In this document: one piece after another, positions 38,443-50,787 of the stretch
Numbering within the stretch: the stretch's first letter is position 1
Layout: every line of letters starts with the position of its first letter
NCBI GenBank assembly: GCA_024758765.1
Contig: CP101406.1
Span: forward strand, 2,604,001-2,668,000
Origin: Mycobacterium sp. SVM_VP21
Lineage (GTDB): Bacteria > Actinomycetota > Actinomycetes > Mycobacteriales > Mycobacteriaceae
Reading direction: 5' to 3'
DNA length: 64,000 bases
Position numbers and translations under genes: made by a program
Notes under the pieces: generated by a model
Database searches by the model: none
What the model was told of the DNA's origin: nothing
Seen by the model: the letters and a program-made list of their open reading frames with translations, nothing else

Positions 38443-39815
38443 CGGATCTCCTCGGTATCAGTGGCGCGAGCAGTCGCAGAATCGCACGCGGCGGAGCCGT
38501 CGAGTGCGATTCTGCGTCTGCTCGCGGGGGAACTCGCGGGGGAACTCGTGGGGGATTTTGGTGGCGCAGCAGAAAGGTGGGCGCCCAGCACCCGGTCGGA
38601 TAGCAGTCCCAAACAGCTCAGATTGGGAAAACCAGGCCCCTGGGTGAGCCCGGCCAAGTTGGGCAGGAAGAGCTTCGGGGTGACGTCGGCGACGGCCAGG
38701 TCATGCCCAATCGCCTCGGCCAGCCGGTCACCGGAGAGCGGACCGCCCAGGCCCAACTCGAGCAGGTCCAGGGTGTCCTGGCCGAACAGCGACACGAACC
38801 ACAGCGGGTCAGCGCCGGAGCCGTCGATGACAAGGTCGAAGCCGTGCACGGTCTCGAAGTTCTCACCGCCTCGGTTGGTGCTCAGCGTCAGTCGGATTCG
38901 GCCGTCGCGAGCCACCGCGTGCGCCACCCGGCCCCGCAGGTGGCGGATCCGGTCGTCGGCCAGCAGCGCGTCCTGTACTCGGGCCGAGAACACCCCACGG
39001 TCGGTGCGGGCCAGCGCATCTCGCCGCTCGGCCAAGGTCAGCGCGGTCCAGTCGATGGGATCGGAGAACAGGGCGTTTTCGAAGAAACCCTCCCCGCGGG
39101 TGAACAGCGTCACCTGCGGGGAGATCACAGTGATCGTCGAAACCCGGTGCCGGAACAGCTCGTTGAGCATCGATGCCGCCGTCTCGCCGCCTCCGATGAC
39201 GGCGACGCGCTCCGCGCTGATCCGGTCGGCGGCGGCCCGATGCCAGAACTGCGCGATCGAGAGCACCAACGGGTTGCCGGGCAGGATCGACTTCTCGGCC
39301 TGGCCCGGACCGGTGATCATCACCGCATCCGCGCCGACTGTAGTCTCCCGAGAGGCTTCCCTAGTGTGCAGCACCCAACCGGCGCCGTTCACCCCCAGCC
39401 GCTCCACCTCACCGGGGATCACGTTGAGCCGCACCGCGTCGGCCACCCAGCGCAGGTACTGGCTCCACCGCAGGTGCGTGGGGGCCGGCCGGCCCCGGTC
39501 CACCCATTCGGCGAACTGGCCGGTGGCGATCAGGTAGGACTGCCAGCCATAGCGGGTCATGCGCTCGTCGAGTTCGGCATTGCGGCCGGCTACCAGTGCC
39601 GAGCGGTAGGGGAAGCCGACGTCCTTTTCCGGGCTGGTGCCCAGCCGGTGCGCGCCGTCGGTCCAGCCTCCGGAGGCACGCCAGTTGGCGGCGACCTCGG
39701 TGCGTTCGACGGCAACCACGTCCGGTGCGGCGACGCCCATGTCGCGCAACACGGCGGCCTTCGCCGCCACCGCGACCGCCTTGGCCCCGGCGCCCACCAC
39801 CGCAAGTGTGCTCAT
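38439..39815 (-). CDS. mbtG: Lysine N6-monooxygenase of mycobactin biosynthesis
   Basis: MbtG N6-hydroxylates the lysine residues that become the hydroxamate iron ligands of mycobactin, using FAD and NAD(P)H. The 458-residue product has an N-terminal FAD motif ([13 protein letters not shown]), a second dinucleotide site [12 protein letters not shown], and the usual length. ATG 39815 overlaps the mbtF stop codon by four bases (ATGA). Confidence 0.95.
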   Translation of the reverse strand: MSTLAVVGAGAKAVAVAAKAAVLRDMGVAAPDVVAVERTEVAANWRASGGWTDGAHRLGTSPEKDVGFPYRSALVAGRNAELDERMTRYGWQSYLIATGQFAEWVDRGRPAPTHLRWSQYLRWVADAVRLNVIPGEVERLGVNGAGWVLHTREASRETTVGADAVMITGPGQAEKSILPGNPLVLSIAQFWHRAAADRISAERVAVIGGGETAASMLNELFRHRVSTITVISPQVTLFTRGEGFFENALFSDPIDWTALTLAERRDALARTDRGVFSARVQDALLADDRIRHLRGRVAHAVARDGRIRLTLSTNRGGENFETVHGFDLVIDGSGADPLWFVSLFGQDTLDLLELGLGGPLSGDRLAEAIGHDLAVADVTPKLFLPNLAGLTQGPGFPNLSCLGLLSDRVLGAHLSAAPPKSPTSSPASSPASRRRIALDGSAACDSATARATDTEEIR

Positions 39816-42800
39816 CGCAGTTCCTCCACCAGGTCGCCCAGGCTGTCGGTGAACAGCTCTTGCAGCTGCACGATCTCGGCGTCGCCGAGGATATCGGGCA
39901 GCGTGCGCCACTGGGTCATCAGCGCCTGCCCCGCTCCGAGGTCGGCGACCGCGGCGAAGACGCTCAGCTCATGGCGTACCGCCTGGCCGGGTTCGGGCAC
40001 CGACGGCAGCCCGGCGATCAAGTCTGGCGCCACGGCCGGCCCGCCCCCGGCCCGGTCGACCCGGCCCAGGTAGTTGAGCAGCAACTGCGGCCCCGGCTGG
40101 GCAGCCAGCCGGTCGGCAGTGTCGGCACGCAGGTAGGCCAGCAGCCCGTAGTCGATTCCGCCACCCGGGATGTCGGCCAGTGTGCGCGCCACTCCCGCCG
40201 GGTCTGCCTGGGCCACCCGCAGCGGATAGATCGCCGACAGCAGTCCGGCGATGTCGGCGGTGTCTACACCGGTCACGATCTCCTCGGCACGCCCGTGAGT
40301 CTCCAAGGCCAGCAGCGGTGTCGCGCCGGCCTGCCCCCGCCGGGCCCGCCAGGCGTTGACCATCCGCGCGGTCGCCGCAACCAGCAGGTCATGCATCGGA
40401 ACCGGCAAGGCCAACAGCGCAGCGGTCAGCGCCGGGGCGGCGACGGTCACCGACACCGTGAGATCACCGGCGCGATCGCGTTGCGGGTCGACCCGCCGAG
40501 CACCCAGATCCGGGTCATCGCCGGCCAGCTGGGCGGTCCAGAAGTCCACGGTGTCCAGGGACTGCGCACGCTCGTGCAGCGCGGTCGCCCAGCGCCGGTA
40601 GCCGCTGCGCTCCGGCAGCGGATCCGCCCCGGCCAGCGCGGCGTGCAGCTCACCGAGGATCACCTGCCACGACACCGGGTCCAAAGCCAGCACGTGGCCG
40701 CACAGCATCAGCACTCCCGTACCGTCGGCCCCACGTAGCCACACCGCGCGCAGCATGACCCCGTTCTCCGGATCCAGGCTCTCCAACAGCCGGATGCCGT
40801 GCTCGGTGACCACCGCAAGATCGGCCGCCTCAACCATGACCTCTGTCAAGACGTCGACGGGCTCGGTCGGATACAGGGTCAGCTCGGCCGGGACAAGCCG
40901 GGTATGCAGTAGCGGGTGAGCGGCGACGATCGCTGCCAAGGCGGCCCGCAGCTGTGCCGGTTCGGTGTCGTCGGGCAGCCGGATCGCTTCGACCTGGCCC
41001 AATCGGCGTGGACTGCCGTATTGGTAGAGCCAGCGACCGGCCGGCAGCAACGGAATCGGCCCGTCGGCCGCCTGCGACCCGTCCCGCTGCGCCGCCGCGT
41101 CGGCTTCGGCCACTTCGCGGTCCAAGGCCGCGGCCACATCCCGAATCGTGTTGCAGCTCAATATGGTCCGCGGACGCAACGGCAGCCCCCGGCGGCGGGC
41201 CGCCCGCACCATCGACAGCGCAACGATGCTGTCCAAGCCCAGTTCGCGCAGATCGGTCTCGACCCCGGGCGCTGCACCTGCTGCCCCCGCGGCGCCCTCC
41301 GGGCCGACGAACACCTCGGCGAGCAGTTCCACCAAGACCCGTTCGGTGTCGGTGGCCGCCTCTACTCCGCCGCCGACGAAGGGCCCGGCGAGCGTGAGCA
41401 GTGTTTCGGTGTCCAGTTTTCCGTTGGAAGTCAACGGCATCGATTCGACCGCGGTGATCCGGGCAGGTATCAGGTAGGACGGCAGCCGGGTGCCGATCTC
41501 GGCGCGCACCCGGGTGGTGTCCACGTGCGCGCCGGTGACGAAGCCGGCCAGTTGGGTGCCGGCCGGCCCCTGCACGGGCAGTACCGCGGCCGCGGTCACC
41601 CCGGTCGCGGCGGCCAGTGCCGCCTCGACTTCGGCGATCTCGACGCGGTAGCCGCGCACCTTGACCTGGTCGTCGGCACGGCCGAGGTAGACCAGGCGGC
41701 CATCGGTCCGGCGCCGGACCAGATCGCCGGTGCGATACATCCGGCCTCCGGCGCGTAACGGGTCGGCGACGTAGCGGCCCGCGGTCGCCCCGGCGCGGCC
41801 CAGGTAGCCGCGGGTGACCTGCGCTCCAGCCAGGTACAGCTCGCCGGCCACTCCGTCGGGCACTTCGCGCAGCGCGGAGTCCAGCACGTGGGCGCTCATG
41901 CCGCGCACCGCTTCCCCGATCACCGGTACATCGGTGTCGGCGACGTTGGCGACGACGGCTTCCACGGTGGTTTCGGTGGGTCCGTAGCAGTTGTGGACCG
42001 CCGTCGAGGGCGCCGCACGCAGTCGCGCCCAAGTGTGCGGGGCGATCGCCTCGCCGCCGAGCGCCAGCACGGTGAGGCGGTGGTCGGAGCCGGCATCAAG
42101 CAACCCGGCGTCGAACAGTTGGGTGAACATCGACGGTGAGGTGTCGATCATGTCCAGTCGGTGCCGGCGGATGCCGTCGATGATCGCCTCGGCGTCACGC
42201 ATCTCCTCAGCCGAGAACAGGTGCACGCACTGACCACCTAGCAGGCCGACCAGCGGCTGCCAGCTCGCGTCGAAACTCAATGACCAGGCGTGCGCGACGC
42301 GCAGTGCCCGGCCCAGGCGCGCGACGGCGGGCGCGTACATGCGTTGCTGGTGGTCGGCAAAGTACGACGCCAGCGCACGGTGGGTGCCGACGACGCCCTT
42401 CGGTTCTCCAGTGGATCCTGAGGTGAAGATCACGTAGGCGGCCGAGTCGGGGTGGATCGCGACCGGAGTCGGGATCTGCACCGCATCTTCGGCACGCAAC
42501 TCGTCCAGCAGTTCGACGGTCAATGTCATCTTCGGGCCGGCTTGGCGCAGAATCGATTCGATGCGCACCTCCGGCAGGCTGAGGTCGACGGGAACGTAAG
42601 CCGCCCCGGCCTGCAGCACCGCCAGGATCGCGATGACCGAATCCAGGGAGCGAGGCAGTGCTATCGCGACCCGGTCTTCGAGACCGATCCCCCGCCCGGC
42701 CAATGCCCGCGCCAGCGCGGCGGATTCGGCCGCCAGCTCGGCGTAGGTCAGGCTCCGGTCCTGGCCTGCGAGCGCCGGACTGTCCGGATGCGCTGCGGCA

Positions 42801-44215
42801 GCCGCGGCGAACAACGCGGGCACCGAGGTGGTCGGGTCTAGGCACCGGTCGACCGGAGCGGCGATGCGGGCCCGCTCGACGGGCAGCAGCACGTCCAGGT
42901 CGGCGACGCGGGGCCGTGCCGGGTCGGGAAGCTGGCGCAACACCTGCAGCAACCGCTGGCCCAGATCCGGAACCGACAACTCCCCCAGCGCGTCTGGGAT
43001 CGCCTCGAGCAGCACGGTGAGACGGCCGTCGCGGGGCGGGTAGCTGACCAGCGTCAGCGGATAGTGCGTGAGGCTTTCCACCGCCACCGGGATGAAGCGC
43101 ACCCCGTCCTCAGTGGTGACCCCGGCTGTCGCCGAGCCGATGGGCGCGTTCTCGAATACCAGCAGGGTGTCGAACACCGCGTTACTGCTGGCCCGCTGCA
43201 CCGTCGACAGACTCAGGTATCCCAGGTCGCGCATGGCAGCGGTATCGCGTTGCAGCGCTTGACAGGTGGCGACCACCTCGGCGCGCGGCGGCGTCGACGC
43301 GGCCACCGGGACGGTGTTGATGAACAGGCCGACCATGGTCTCGACGCCGGTGAGCTGTTGGGGGCGGCCCGACACCACCGCGCCGAACGCCATGTCGGTT
43401 CGGTCGGTGAGCCTGCCCAGCAGCACCGCCCAGGCGAACTGCAGCACCGTGTTCAGCGTCAGACCGTGCCGGCGGGCCCATTCGGTCAGGCGCGCAGTGG
43501 CCTCGCTGTCCAGCGCGACCTCGTGGGTCTGCGGAACTGCACTGCCCACCGCGGCGCGCTCTCTGCCAGCCAGCATGGTCGGTGCGCTCAGCGGGGCCAG
43601 GTAGTCGCGCCACCGCTGTGTGGCGGCGGCAGTGTCTTGGCTTGTCAGCCAGCCGATGTAGTCGCGGTAGGGGCGCGGGGCGGGCAGCGGGTCGACGCCG
43701 CCGCCGCGGTAGATCGCCACCATCTCGTCAAAGAACACCGCCATCGACCACCCGTCGATCAATAGGTGGTGCACGGTGAGGATCAGTCGGTACTGCTCGG
43801 GAGCGGACTGGGCCAGCACGAAGCGCAGTAACGGTCCGCGGGCCAAGTCGAAGTTCGTAGCGCGTTCGATGCGCGCGATCTCTTCGAATTCGCTTGGTGC
43901 AGCTTCGATCTCTCGCCACGGAAGAACCGCTGTCGCCGGGATGATCTGTACCGGGTGCGGCAGGTCGACGTCCCAGAACGACGCCCGCAGATTCGCATGC
44001 CGAGCCAGCATCGCCTCGGCACTGCGGCGCAACAGCCCCGGGTCGACGGCGCCGACGATATCGATGACGAACTGCACGGTGTAGACGTCGACACCGTCGC
44101 GCCCGCCGCCGTCATCGGTGGCGAGTTTGGCCAGCGAGAACAGTCCTTGCTGCAGCGGAGAGAGCGCCAGCACGTCCTCGATCGCCGGGACCGGCCGTTG
44201 GGAGGTCTCGGTCAT
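39812..44215 (-). CDS. mbtF: Mycobactin NRPS MbtF (C-A-PCP-E-like)
   Basis: MbtF adds the second (terminal) lysine. The 1467-residue protein contains a condensation domain (HHLLIDG near residue 155), an adenylation domain ([11 protein letters not shown]; substrate-binding Asp649 in SFDASWQPL), a carrier domain (LGLDSIVAL near 993) and a C-terminal epimerisation-like domain. In the last domain the usual HHxxxDG motif is degenerate ([11 protein letters not shown]), so it may not epimerise; it could instead cyclise and release the hydroxylysine end. Overlaps mbtE and mbtG by four bases each. Confidence 0.95.
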   Translation of the reverse strand: MTETSQRPVPAIEDVLALSPLQQGLFSLAKLATDDGGGRDGVDVYTVQFVIDIVGAVDPGLLRRSAEAMLARHANLRASFWDVDLPHPVQIIPATAVLPWREIEAAPSEFEEIARIERATNFDLARGPLLRFVLAQSAPEQYRLILTVHHLLIDGWSMAVFFDEMVAIYRGGGVDPLPAPRPYRDYIGWLTSQDTAAATQRWRDYLAPLSAPTMLAGRERAAVGSAVPQTHEVALDSEATARLTEWARRHGLTLNTVLQFAWAVLLGRLTDRTDMAFGAVVSGRPQQLTGVETMVGLFINTVPVAASTPPRAEVVATCQALQRDTAAMRDLGYLSLSTVQRASSNAVFDTLLVFENAPIGSATAGVTTEDGVRFIPVAVESLTHYPLTLVSYPPRDGRLTVLLEAIPDALGELSVPDLGQRLLQVLRQLPDPARPRVADLDVLLPVERARIAAPVDRCLDPTTSVPALFAAAAAAHPDSPALAGQDRSLTYAELAAESAALARALAGRGIGLEDRVAIALPRSLDSVIAILAVLQAGAAYVPVDLSLPEVRIESILRQAGPKMTLTVELLDELRAEDAVQIPTPVAIHPDSAAYVIFTSGSTGEPKGVVGTHRALASYFADHQQRMYAPAVARLGRALRVAHAWSLSFDASWQPLVGLLGGQCVHLFSAEEMRDAEAIIDGIRRHRLDMIDTSPSMFTQLFDAGLLDAGSDHRLTVLALGGEAIAPHTWARLRAAPSTAVHNCYGPTETTVEAVVANVADTDVPVIGEAVRGMSAHVLDSALREVPDGVAGELYLAGAQVTRGYLGRAGATAGRYVADPLRAGGRMYRTGDLVRRRTDGRLVYLGRADDQVKVRGYRVEIAEVEAALAAATGVTAAAVLPVQGPAGTQLAGFVTGAHVDTTRVRAEIGTRLPSYLIPARITAVESMPLTSNGKLDTETLLTLAGPFVGGGVEAATDTERVLVELLAEVFVGPEGAAGAAGAAPGVETDLRELGLDSIVALSMVRAARRRGLPLRPRTILSCNTIRDVAAALDREVAEADAAAQRDGSQAADGPIPLLPAGRWLYQYGSPRRLGQVEAIRLPDDTEPAQLRAALAAIVAAHPLLHTRLVPAELTLYPTEPVDVLTEVMVEAADLAVVTEHGIRLLESLDPENGVMLRAVWLRGADGTGVLMLCGHVLALDPVSWQVILGELHAALAGADPLPERSGYRRWATALHERAQSLDTVDFWTAQLAGDDPDLGARRVDPQRDRAGDLTVSVTVAAPALTAALLALPVPMHDLLVAATARMVNAWRARRGQAGATPLLALETHGRAEEIVTGVDTADIAGLLSAIYPLRVAQADPAGVARTLADIPGGGIDYGLLAYLRADTADRLAAQPGPQLLLNYLGRVDRAGGGPAVAPDLIAGLPSVPEPGQAVRHELSVFAAVADLGAGQALMTQWRTLPDILGDAEIVQLQELFTDSLGDLVEELR

Positions 44216-47200
44216 GGCGAATCACCCCATGCCGCGGTCAGATCGGCCAGTGCATCGCTGCTCAGCCCCGAGACGCTCATCGGTTCAAACGCCGTGTCGG
44301 CGGCTTCCGGGGTGCCGCCGGCCGCAGCCGCAGCATCGACGGCGGCGGCCAGTTCGGCGAATGTCGGGTGCTCGAAGATCATCCTCGGGTCAACGTCCAG
44401 CCCCGCCGCCCGAGCCCGCGCAGCCAGCTGCACCGACAGGATGCTGTCGCCGCCGAGTTCGAAGAAGCCGTCGCTGCGCCCGATTGCCGCGACATCCAAC
44501 AGCTCGGCGCAGATTCCGACCAGGGTCGCTTCGGTGGCGGTGACCGGTGGGTCCGATTCCCCGCGGGTGACCACCGCCGGCTGCGGCAGCGCGGGCCGGT
44601 TCAGCTTCCCGGAGTCGGTCAACAGCATGGCGTCGAGCACGGTCAACGATGACGGGACCATGTAGCCGGGCAGCGTCGCGGCCACGGCCGCGCGCACCGA
44701 AGCGATGAACTCCGCCGCGTCGGCGACCGGGGCCGCAGGCACCAGATAGCCGGCCAGCGTGGTGACACCGCGCTGCTCCCAGGTGCGGGCAGCGGCCGCC
44801 GACACTCCCGGTGCGCCACGTAGTGCGGCCTCGACCTCGGCCAGCTCCACCCGGAAGCCCCGCACCTTGACCTGGTGGTCGGTACGGCCAACAAATTCAA
44901 GTACTCCGTCGACGGTCCAACGGGCCCGGTCGCCACTGCGGTAGAGCCGGTCACCAGAAGCGTTGGAGAAGGGGTTGGCGACGAAGCGGGTCGAGGTCAG
45001 TCCCGGCCGCTTCCAGTAGCCGCGGACGATCTGCGGACCCGCGTAGTAGACCTCGCCGACCACCCCGGGCGGGACCGGCTGCAGTGCGTCGTCGAGCAGG
45101 TAGGCCTGCGATCCGGGTGTAGGCCGGCCCAGTTTCGGTGTGGGCGGCTCCAGTTCACCGCGCACCACCGCACCCGAGGTTTCGGTGGCACCGAAGTTGT
45201 TGAGCAGTTGGGCATTCGGATCGAGTGCCCCGCCGAGCCGGGCCAGCAGGTCCGCCGAGACGGGTTCCCCGCTGCACACCAGGCGGCGCAGACCGCGCAC
45301 CGCCACGGGAGCAGTGTCGACCAGCACCGAGATCAGGCTGGCCACCGCGGTCACCTGAGCCACCCGCTCGTCCACGATCAGCCGGGCCAACGCTTCGGGG
45401 TTACGGAACTCGTTGTCGTCGGCCAGAATCAGCGTCGCCCCGGCAGCCAGCCCGGCCAGCATCTCCATGCCGCCCTCCAGGAAGGTCATCGACGACTGGG
45501 CCAGCCGGATGTCGTCACCGCTGACCGGGTAGTGGGCGATCTGCCAGTTCAGGCGTGCGCTCATCGACCGGTGAGTGCCCAGCACGCCCTTGGGGAGACC
45601 GGTGGAGCCGGAGGTGAATACCAGATACATCGGGTCGTCGGGGTGCGGCACCGGAAGGCCCACCCCGGCAGTGTCTTTGGTCAGCTCAGCCTGCACATCG
45701 GCGTCGTCCAGGCACAGCAGCGTCACACCGTCCGTTGCCGGAATCGCATCCCGAGTGGCGCCGCTGACCAGAATCACCTTCGGCGCTGCATCGTTCAAGA
45801 AGACGTCGTCGATCATGAACTCGAGGCGCTGGCGCGGATAGCTGGGGTCCAGCGGGAAGTAGCCGGCCCCGGCCTTCATGATGCCCACCAGCGCCACCGG
45901 AAGATCCAGGTCACGGCGCACCGACAGGCCCACCAGGTTTCCGGATTCCACGCCGGCGGCGATCAGCAGCTCGGCAAGCCGGTCGGAGCGGGAATGCAGC
46001 TGCGGGTAGGTGAGCTCGGCTCCGGCGCAGCGCACCGCAACGCCCTCGAAGCTGCGGCTGGGCGCCAGCACGTCGGCGATCGTCTGCGGATCGTCCGCGG
46101 GAATCTCGGCGCCGCGGCTCCACTGGTGCAGGATGCGCTCGCGCTGCTCGTCGTCGACCAGGCTGATGTCGCGCAGCGCCCGTCCCGGATCGCCTGCCAT
46201 GGTTGCCAATACCCGGCCCAGCCAGTCGGCCAGCCGCTGCACGGTGGCGCGCTCGTAGAGGTCGGTGCGGTAGATCAGATGTCCGTCATAACCGGCACCA
46301 TCGGACGCGGTAGTGGTGAACAGGTTCACCGACAGGTCGGCGTGCGCGATGTCGAAGGTGGGCATCACGGTGCGGAAGACCAGGTCGCCGTCGGGCCCCG
46401 TGTCGATGACGTGGGTGACGTCGGCGGCCTCGCGGACGTGAACCACCACCTGGAACAGCGGGTTACGCGACAGCGTCCGGACCGGGTTGAGCGCCTCCAC
46501 CAGTCGGTCGAACGGCAGGTCGGCATGCGCGTAGGCGCCCAGTGCGGCCTCCCGCGCCCGGGTCACCACGTCACGCAGTGTCGGGTTGCCGGACAACCGG
46601 TTTCGCAGCACCACGATGTTGACGAAGAACCCCACCAGGTTGTCCAGTGCGTTGTCGGTGCGTCCGGCGATCGGTACCCCGAGCGGGATGTCGTCGCCGC
46701 TGCCGGCCAGGTGCAGCAGCACCGCGACCGCGGACTGCACCACCATGAACTCGGTGGCGCCGGTCTCGCGGGCCAGCGCCGCCAGCCCGGCTCGCACCTG
46801 CGGGGGGACGGTGAATGCGACCGAATCGCCGGAGCCGTTCGCGGTGGCGGGGCGGGGAAAGTCCGGCCGCGGTCCGGTGTCGTCGGCCAGGCCGGCCAGT
46901 TGCTCGATCCAATAGCGGCGCTGCGCCTCGATCAGACCGGACTCATCACGCAGCAGTTCGCCCTGCCAGTGCGCGAAGTCCGCGTATTGCAAGGCCGGCG
47001 GCTCCCATGCCGGGACGGAGCCAGCGGCGCGGGACCGGTAGGCGATCAGCAGGTCGGTGAAAAGCACCTCGACCGACCAGTGGTCGGCGGCGATGTGGTG
47101 CACCACCAGGGACAGCACCCGCTCGTCGCCGGGCAGGTGCAGCAGCGCCGCCCGGATCGGCCAATCCCGTTCCAGGTCGAACGCGGCGCCGCGCTGCTCG

Positions 47201-50200
47201 TCGAGTCGGGCCCGGGTCCACGCCGTGACGGCGCCCGGATCGGTCTCCGGGCAGTGCAGTTCGGTCACCGGCACCGCCGCGGGCGCATTGATGACCTGGT
47301 GGGGCAGCCCGTCGATCTCGCGGAACGTGGTGCGCAGACTGTCGTGGCGGGCCACTATGTCACCGATCGCGGCGGTCAGGGCGGCAGTGTCGCAGGGTCC
47401 GGTGAGCCGGGCCGAGAGCGGAATGTTGTCGCCGGTGGCGCCGGGGTCCAGGCGGTAGGCGAACCAGGTTCGCAGCTGCGATGCCGAAACCGGAAGGTTT
47501 CCGGAGCGCGGTACGGCGACCAACGGCGGTCGGCCGGCCCCGTTCTCGTCGGGTTGCGCGGCCGGCGCCCGGTCGATCGCGGCGGCCAGTCGGGCCACCG
47601 TGCTGGCCTCGAAGATCTCCCGGATGCCGATCTCCACCTCGCAGCGGGCGCGGATCGCCGCGACCAGTTTGGTGGCCAACAGCGAGTGACCGCCGAGGTC
47701 GAAGAACGAGTCGTCGGCTCCCACCTTGTCGCGGGAGAGCAATTGGGCGAACAGTTGCGCCACCACGTGTTCGGTGTCGGTCTGCGGCTCCCGGTAGGGC
47801 GTGTTCTCGATGGGTTGCGGGTCGGGCAGCGCGGCCCGGTCGATCTTGCCGTGCGCGGTGATCGGGATGTCATCCACCACGACGTAGGCCGCCGGCGCCA
47901 TGTATTCCGGCAAGGCCGCAGCGACTCGGGCCCGAATCCGCGGGATCTCGACGGTGTCTTCTGTCGCGCTTGGCTCGGGGCCGTCCCCGGCGCCGGGGCC
48001 GGCGGGGGTCAGGTAGGCGACCAGGCTGCGGCCCAACCCGGGCAGATCCGACACCACGACCACGCACTGGCCGACGCTGGGATCCACCGAGATCGCCGAG
48101 GCCACCTCGCCGAGCTCGATCCGGAAGCCGCGGACCTTGACCTGGTCGTCGGCGCGGCCGATGAATTCCAGGTCGCCGGCGGCATTGCGGCGGGCCAGAT
48201 CACCGGTACGGTACAGCCGCTGGCCGGGCGTCCACGGGTCGGCGACGAAGCGCTCCGCGGTCAGGCCGGGGCGGTCGAAGTAGCCGCGGGCCACATGTGT
48301 TCCGCCGATGTAGATCTCGCCGATCACCCCGACCGGAACCCGCTGCAGGGCATCGTCGAGCAGCCACATGGTGGTGTTGATGTTCGGGCTGCCGATCGGC
48401 ACGATCCGATTGCCCTGGGGGCCTTCCACCTTGTGCCGGGAGGAGTTCACCACGGTCTCGGTGGGGCCGTAGAAGTTATGCAGCAGGGCATCGAAGATGG
48501 CGTGGAACTTGTCTGCGAGTTCGCCCGGCAACGGTTCGCCACCGATCGGGATGCGCCGCAGGGTGCGCCACTGGTTCACGCCGGGCAGCGACAGGAACAG
48601 GCCTAGCAGCGACGGTACGAAGTGCATGGCGGTGACGCCTTCGCGCTGCAGCAGGTCGGTCAGGTAGCCGATGTCGCGGAGTCCGTCCGGGCGCGGAATC
48701 ACCAGCCGGGCACCGTTTCCGAGGGTGCCGAACAGTTCGCCGATCGACACGTCGAAGCTCGGCGATGCGACCTGCAGCAGAACGTCGGTGTCGTCGATGC
48801 CGTATTCGCCGCCGAACCAGATCAGGTACTCGGTGATCGGGGCGTGGGAGACCTCGACGCCCTTGGGCAACCCGGTCGAACCCGACGTGTAGATTAGGTA
48901 GGCCAGATTCTCCGGACGCAGCGGGCGCACCCGGTCGGCGTCGGTCGGGTCGGTGTCGGGTTGCCCGGCCAGCTCGTCCGCGGTCAGAGGCTCACGCAGC
49001 ACGATCGACGGCCGGGCGTCACCAAGGATGAATTCGATACGGTCCGGCGGGTATTCGGGGTCGACGGGAACGTAGGCGGCGCCCGCTTTGGCGATTCCCA
49101 GGGCGGTGACGACCAGATCGGTTGACCGGCCGAACAGCACCGCAACCTTGTCCTCGGTGCCGATGCCCGCGGCGATCAGGTGGTGTGCGATCCGGTTGGC
49201 GCGCGCGTTGATCTCGGCGTAGCTGTACCGGCCGTGATCGTCGACGACGGCGATGGCATTCGGGGTGGCCGCGGCCCGGTCAGCCACCAGCGAGCCCAGG
49301 GTGGCCGGCGCCTCGGGAGGCGGGGCGAAGTCGGGTCCGCGGGAAATCGCGTCCAGCCAGGCCCGGTCGTCGTCGCCGAGCATGTCCAGCTCGCCGACGG
49401 TTGTCGCAGGCTCCGCCACGGCGGCGGACAACAGCTGCACCAGGTGGCGCAGCAACTGATCGACCAAAGCCTCGTCGAGCACGTCGTGCAGGTACTCGGC
49501 CTCGATCAGCGCACCCTCGGCGCCGGCCTCCACCATGATCCCCAGCGGTAATTGGGCGACCTTGCCGCGGTAATCGGCTCGGGTGCAGGTGATCCCGTCC
49601 GGCTCGAAGCCACCCCCCTGGGTCGAGCGGAAGCCGAAGCTGAGCCGGGTGAGTCGTTCCACGCCCCCATGCCGGCGATCCGGGTTGAGTTCACGCACGA
49701 CCCGATCCAGGTTGATGCCCTGGTGGCCGAAGGCCCCCAGCGCGGCGTCACGGGTGTGCGCCAGCAGTTCGCTGAACCGGGCAGCAGCGTCAACCTTCGC
49801 GCGCAGCACCACGGTGTTGCCGAAGTAGCCGATGGCCCCTTCAGTACCGGCGGTGCGGTTGAGCACCGGTGAGGCGATGAGGAAGTCGTCGGTGGCGGTG
49901 TACCGGTGGATCAGGGCAGACAGCGCCGCGGCGATCACCATGTAAGGCGTGGCGCCGTTGCTGCGCGCCAGATCGGCGATGTCGGACATCAACTCGGCGG
50001 GCAGGGTGCGGGTGCACAGACCGGCGCGCAGCGTGCTGGGTATCGCCGAGCCGTGCGGGCCGGGCAGCTCCAGCGGGTCCGGCGGATCAGCCAAAAGGGA
50101 GCGCCAGTAAGTGAGTTCGGCTTCGTGACCGGAGCCCGCCGGAGTTGCAGGGTGCGGGACGGGCGGGCGGGTGGCGAACTGCTCGGGATCAGCGTAGGCA

Positions 50201-50787
50201 GCTGTGAGGTCGGCGAAGAAGACCGCCCAGGAGTCGTCGTCCCAGGCGATGTGGTGGGCCACCAGCAGCAGAATGTGTTCGTCCGGTGCAACCCGCACCA
50301 GAGTCAGCCGCAGCGGGGCATCGGCGTCCAGCCGGAACGGGGTGCCGAATTCTCGCTGGGCCAGGACTTCCAGACGCAGTGCGCGGGCCTGTTCGGCGAG
50401 GTCGGACAGGTCGTGTGCGGCAAAACCCGGCGTCACGTCGGCGACCATCGGGTGCGGTTCGCCCGCGTCGTCGACGGAATAGACCGTGCGCAGCACTGAG
50501 TGGCGGGCAGCCACCGCGGCCAGCGCGGCCTGCAGCCGAGCGCCGTCCAGCGGTCCGGTGAGCCGGTAGGAGACCGAGATGTTGGCCAGCGCGCCGTCCG
50601 GGTCGAGCGCCTGCACGAACCACATCCGGCGCTGTCCGTCGCTCATGGTCAACGGCCCAGACCCATTGGCCGGCCCAGACTGCGGCTCCGAAGATGCAGC
50701 GGCCAATCCGCGTTCGGCGAGTCGGCGGCGCAGCAGTTCCAGCCGTAGCTCGTTGGCGTCGGTCGCCTGGTCGACGGCATCAGTCAT
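44212..50787 (-). CDS. mbtE: Mycobactin NRPS MbtE, dimodular (C-A-PCP-C-A-PCP)
   Basis: This 2191-residue synthetase (start ATG 50787) has two full modules. Module 1: condensation (HHIAWDD near residue 176), adenylation ([11 protein letters not shown] near 632, Asp679 in SFDVSIGEL), carrier (GGHSLLATK near 1032). Module 2: condensation (HHIAADH near 1231), adenylation ([11 protein letters not shown] near 1724) and carrier (GGDSILS near 2111). In the second adenylation domain the position that binds the amino group of the substrate is Leu1770 (FLEGGMEM) instead of Asp. M. tuberculosis MbtE is shorter, about 1680 residues from memory. The gene overlaps mbtD by eight bases and mbtF by four. Confidence 0.9.
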   Translation of the reverse strand: MTDAVDQATDANELRLELLRRRLAERGLAAASSEPQSGPANGSGPLTMSDGQRRMWFVQALDPDGALANISVSYRLTGPLDGARLQAALAAVAARHSVLRTVYSVDDAGEPHPMVADVTPGFAAHDLSDLAEQARALRLEVLAQREFGTPFRLDADAPLRLTLVRVAPDEHILLLVAHHIAWDDDSWAVFFADLTAAYADPEQFATRPPVPHPATPAGSGHEAELTYWRSLLADPPDPLELPGPHGSAIPSTLRAGLCTRTLPAELMSDIADLARSNGATPYMVIAAALSALIHRYTATDDFLIASPVLNRTAGTEGAIGYFGNTVVLRAKVDAAARFSELLAHTRDAALGAFGHQGINLDRVVRELNPDRRHGGVERLTRLSFGFRSTQGGGFEPDGITCTRADYRGKVAQLPLGIMVEAGAEGALIEAEYLHDVLDEALVDQLLRHLVQLLSAAVAEPATTVGELDMLGDDDRAWLDAISRGPDFAPPPEAPATLGSLVADRAAATPNAIAVVDDHGRYSYAEINARANRIAHHLIAAGIGTEDKVAVLFGRSTDLVVTALGIAKAGAAYVPVDPEYPPDRIEFILGDARPSIVLREPLTADELAGQPDTDPTDADRVRPLRPENLAYLIYTSGSTGLPKGVEVSHAPITEYLIWFGGEYGIDDTDVLLQVASPSFDVSIGELFGTLGNGARLVIPRPDGLRDIGYLTDLLQREGVTAMHFVPSLLGLFLSLPGVNQWRTLRRIPIGGEPLPGELADKFHAIFDALLHNFYGPTETVVNSSRHKVEGPQGNRIVPIGSPNINTTMWLLDDALQRVPVGVIGEIYIGGTHVARGYFDRPGLTAERFVADPWTPGQRLYRTGDLARRNAAGDLEFIGRADDQVKVRGFRIELGEVASAISVDPSVGQCVVVVSDLPGLGRSLVAYLTPAGPGAGDGPEPSATEDTVEIPRIRARVAAALPEYMAPAAYVVVDDIPITAHGKIDRAALPDPQPIENTPYREPQTDTEHVVAQLFAQLLSRDKVGADDSFFDLGGHSLLATKLVAAIRARCEVEIGIREIFEASTVARLAAAIDRAPAAQPDENGAGRPPLVAVPRSGNLPVSASQLRTWFAYRLDPGATGDNIPLSARLTGPCDTAALTAAIGDIVARHDSLRTTFREIDGLPHQVINAPAAVPVTELHCPETDPGAVTAWTRARLDEQRGAAFDLERDWPIRAALLHLPGDERVLSLVVHHIAADHWSVEVLFTDLLIAYRSRAAGSVPAWEPPALQYADFAHWQGELLRDESGLIEAQRRYWIEQLAGLADDTGPRPDFPRPATANGSGDSVAFTVPPQVRAGLAALARETGATEFMVVQSAVAVLLHLAGSGDDIPLGVPIAGRTDNALDNLVGFFVNIVVLRNRLSGNPTLRDVVTRAREAALGAYAHADLPFDRLVEALNPVRTLSRNPLFQVVVHVREAADVTHVIDTGPDGDLVFRTVMPTFDIAHADLSVNLFTTTASDGAGYDGHLIYRTDLYERATVQRLADWLGRVLATMAGDPGRALRDISLVDDEQRERILHQWSRGAEIPADDPQTIADVLAPSRSFEGVAVRCAGAELTYPQLHSRSDRLAELLIAAGVESGNLVGLSVRRDLDLPVALVGIMKAGAGYFPLDPSYPRQRLEFMIDDVFLNDAAPKVILVSGATRDAIPATDGVTLLCLDDADVQAELTKDTAGVGLPVPHPDDPMYLVFTSGSTGLPKGVLGTHRSMSARLNWQIAHYPVSGDDIRLAQSSMTFLEGGMEMLAGLAAGATLILADDNEFRNPEALARLIVDERVAQVTAVASLISVLVDTAPVAVRGLRRLVCSGEPVSADLLARLGGALDPNAQLLNNFGATETSGAVVRGELEPPTPKLGRPTPGSQAYLLDDALQPVPPGVVGEVYYAGPQIVRGYWKRPGLTSTRFVANPFSNASGDRLYRSGDRARWTVDGVLEFVGRTDHQVKVRGFRVELAEVEAALRGAPGVSAAAARTWEQRGVTTLAGYLVPAAPVADAAEFIASVRAAVAATLPGYMVPSSLTVLDAMLLTDSGKLNRPALPQPAVVTRGESDPPVTATEATLVGICAELLDVAAIGRSDGFFELGGDSILSVQLAARARAAGLDVDPRMIFEHPTFAELAAAVDAAAAAGGTPEAADTAFEPMSVSGLSSDALADLTAAWGDSP

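Noticed and set aside
44875..48606. A 1243-codon open frame on the plus strand
   Set aside because: It is the mirror of mbtE, whose two NRPS modules are unmistakable, and its own translation has no domain or signal.
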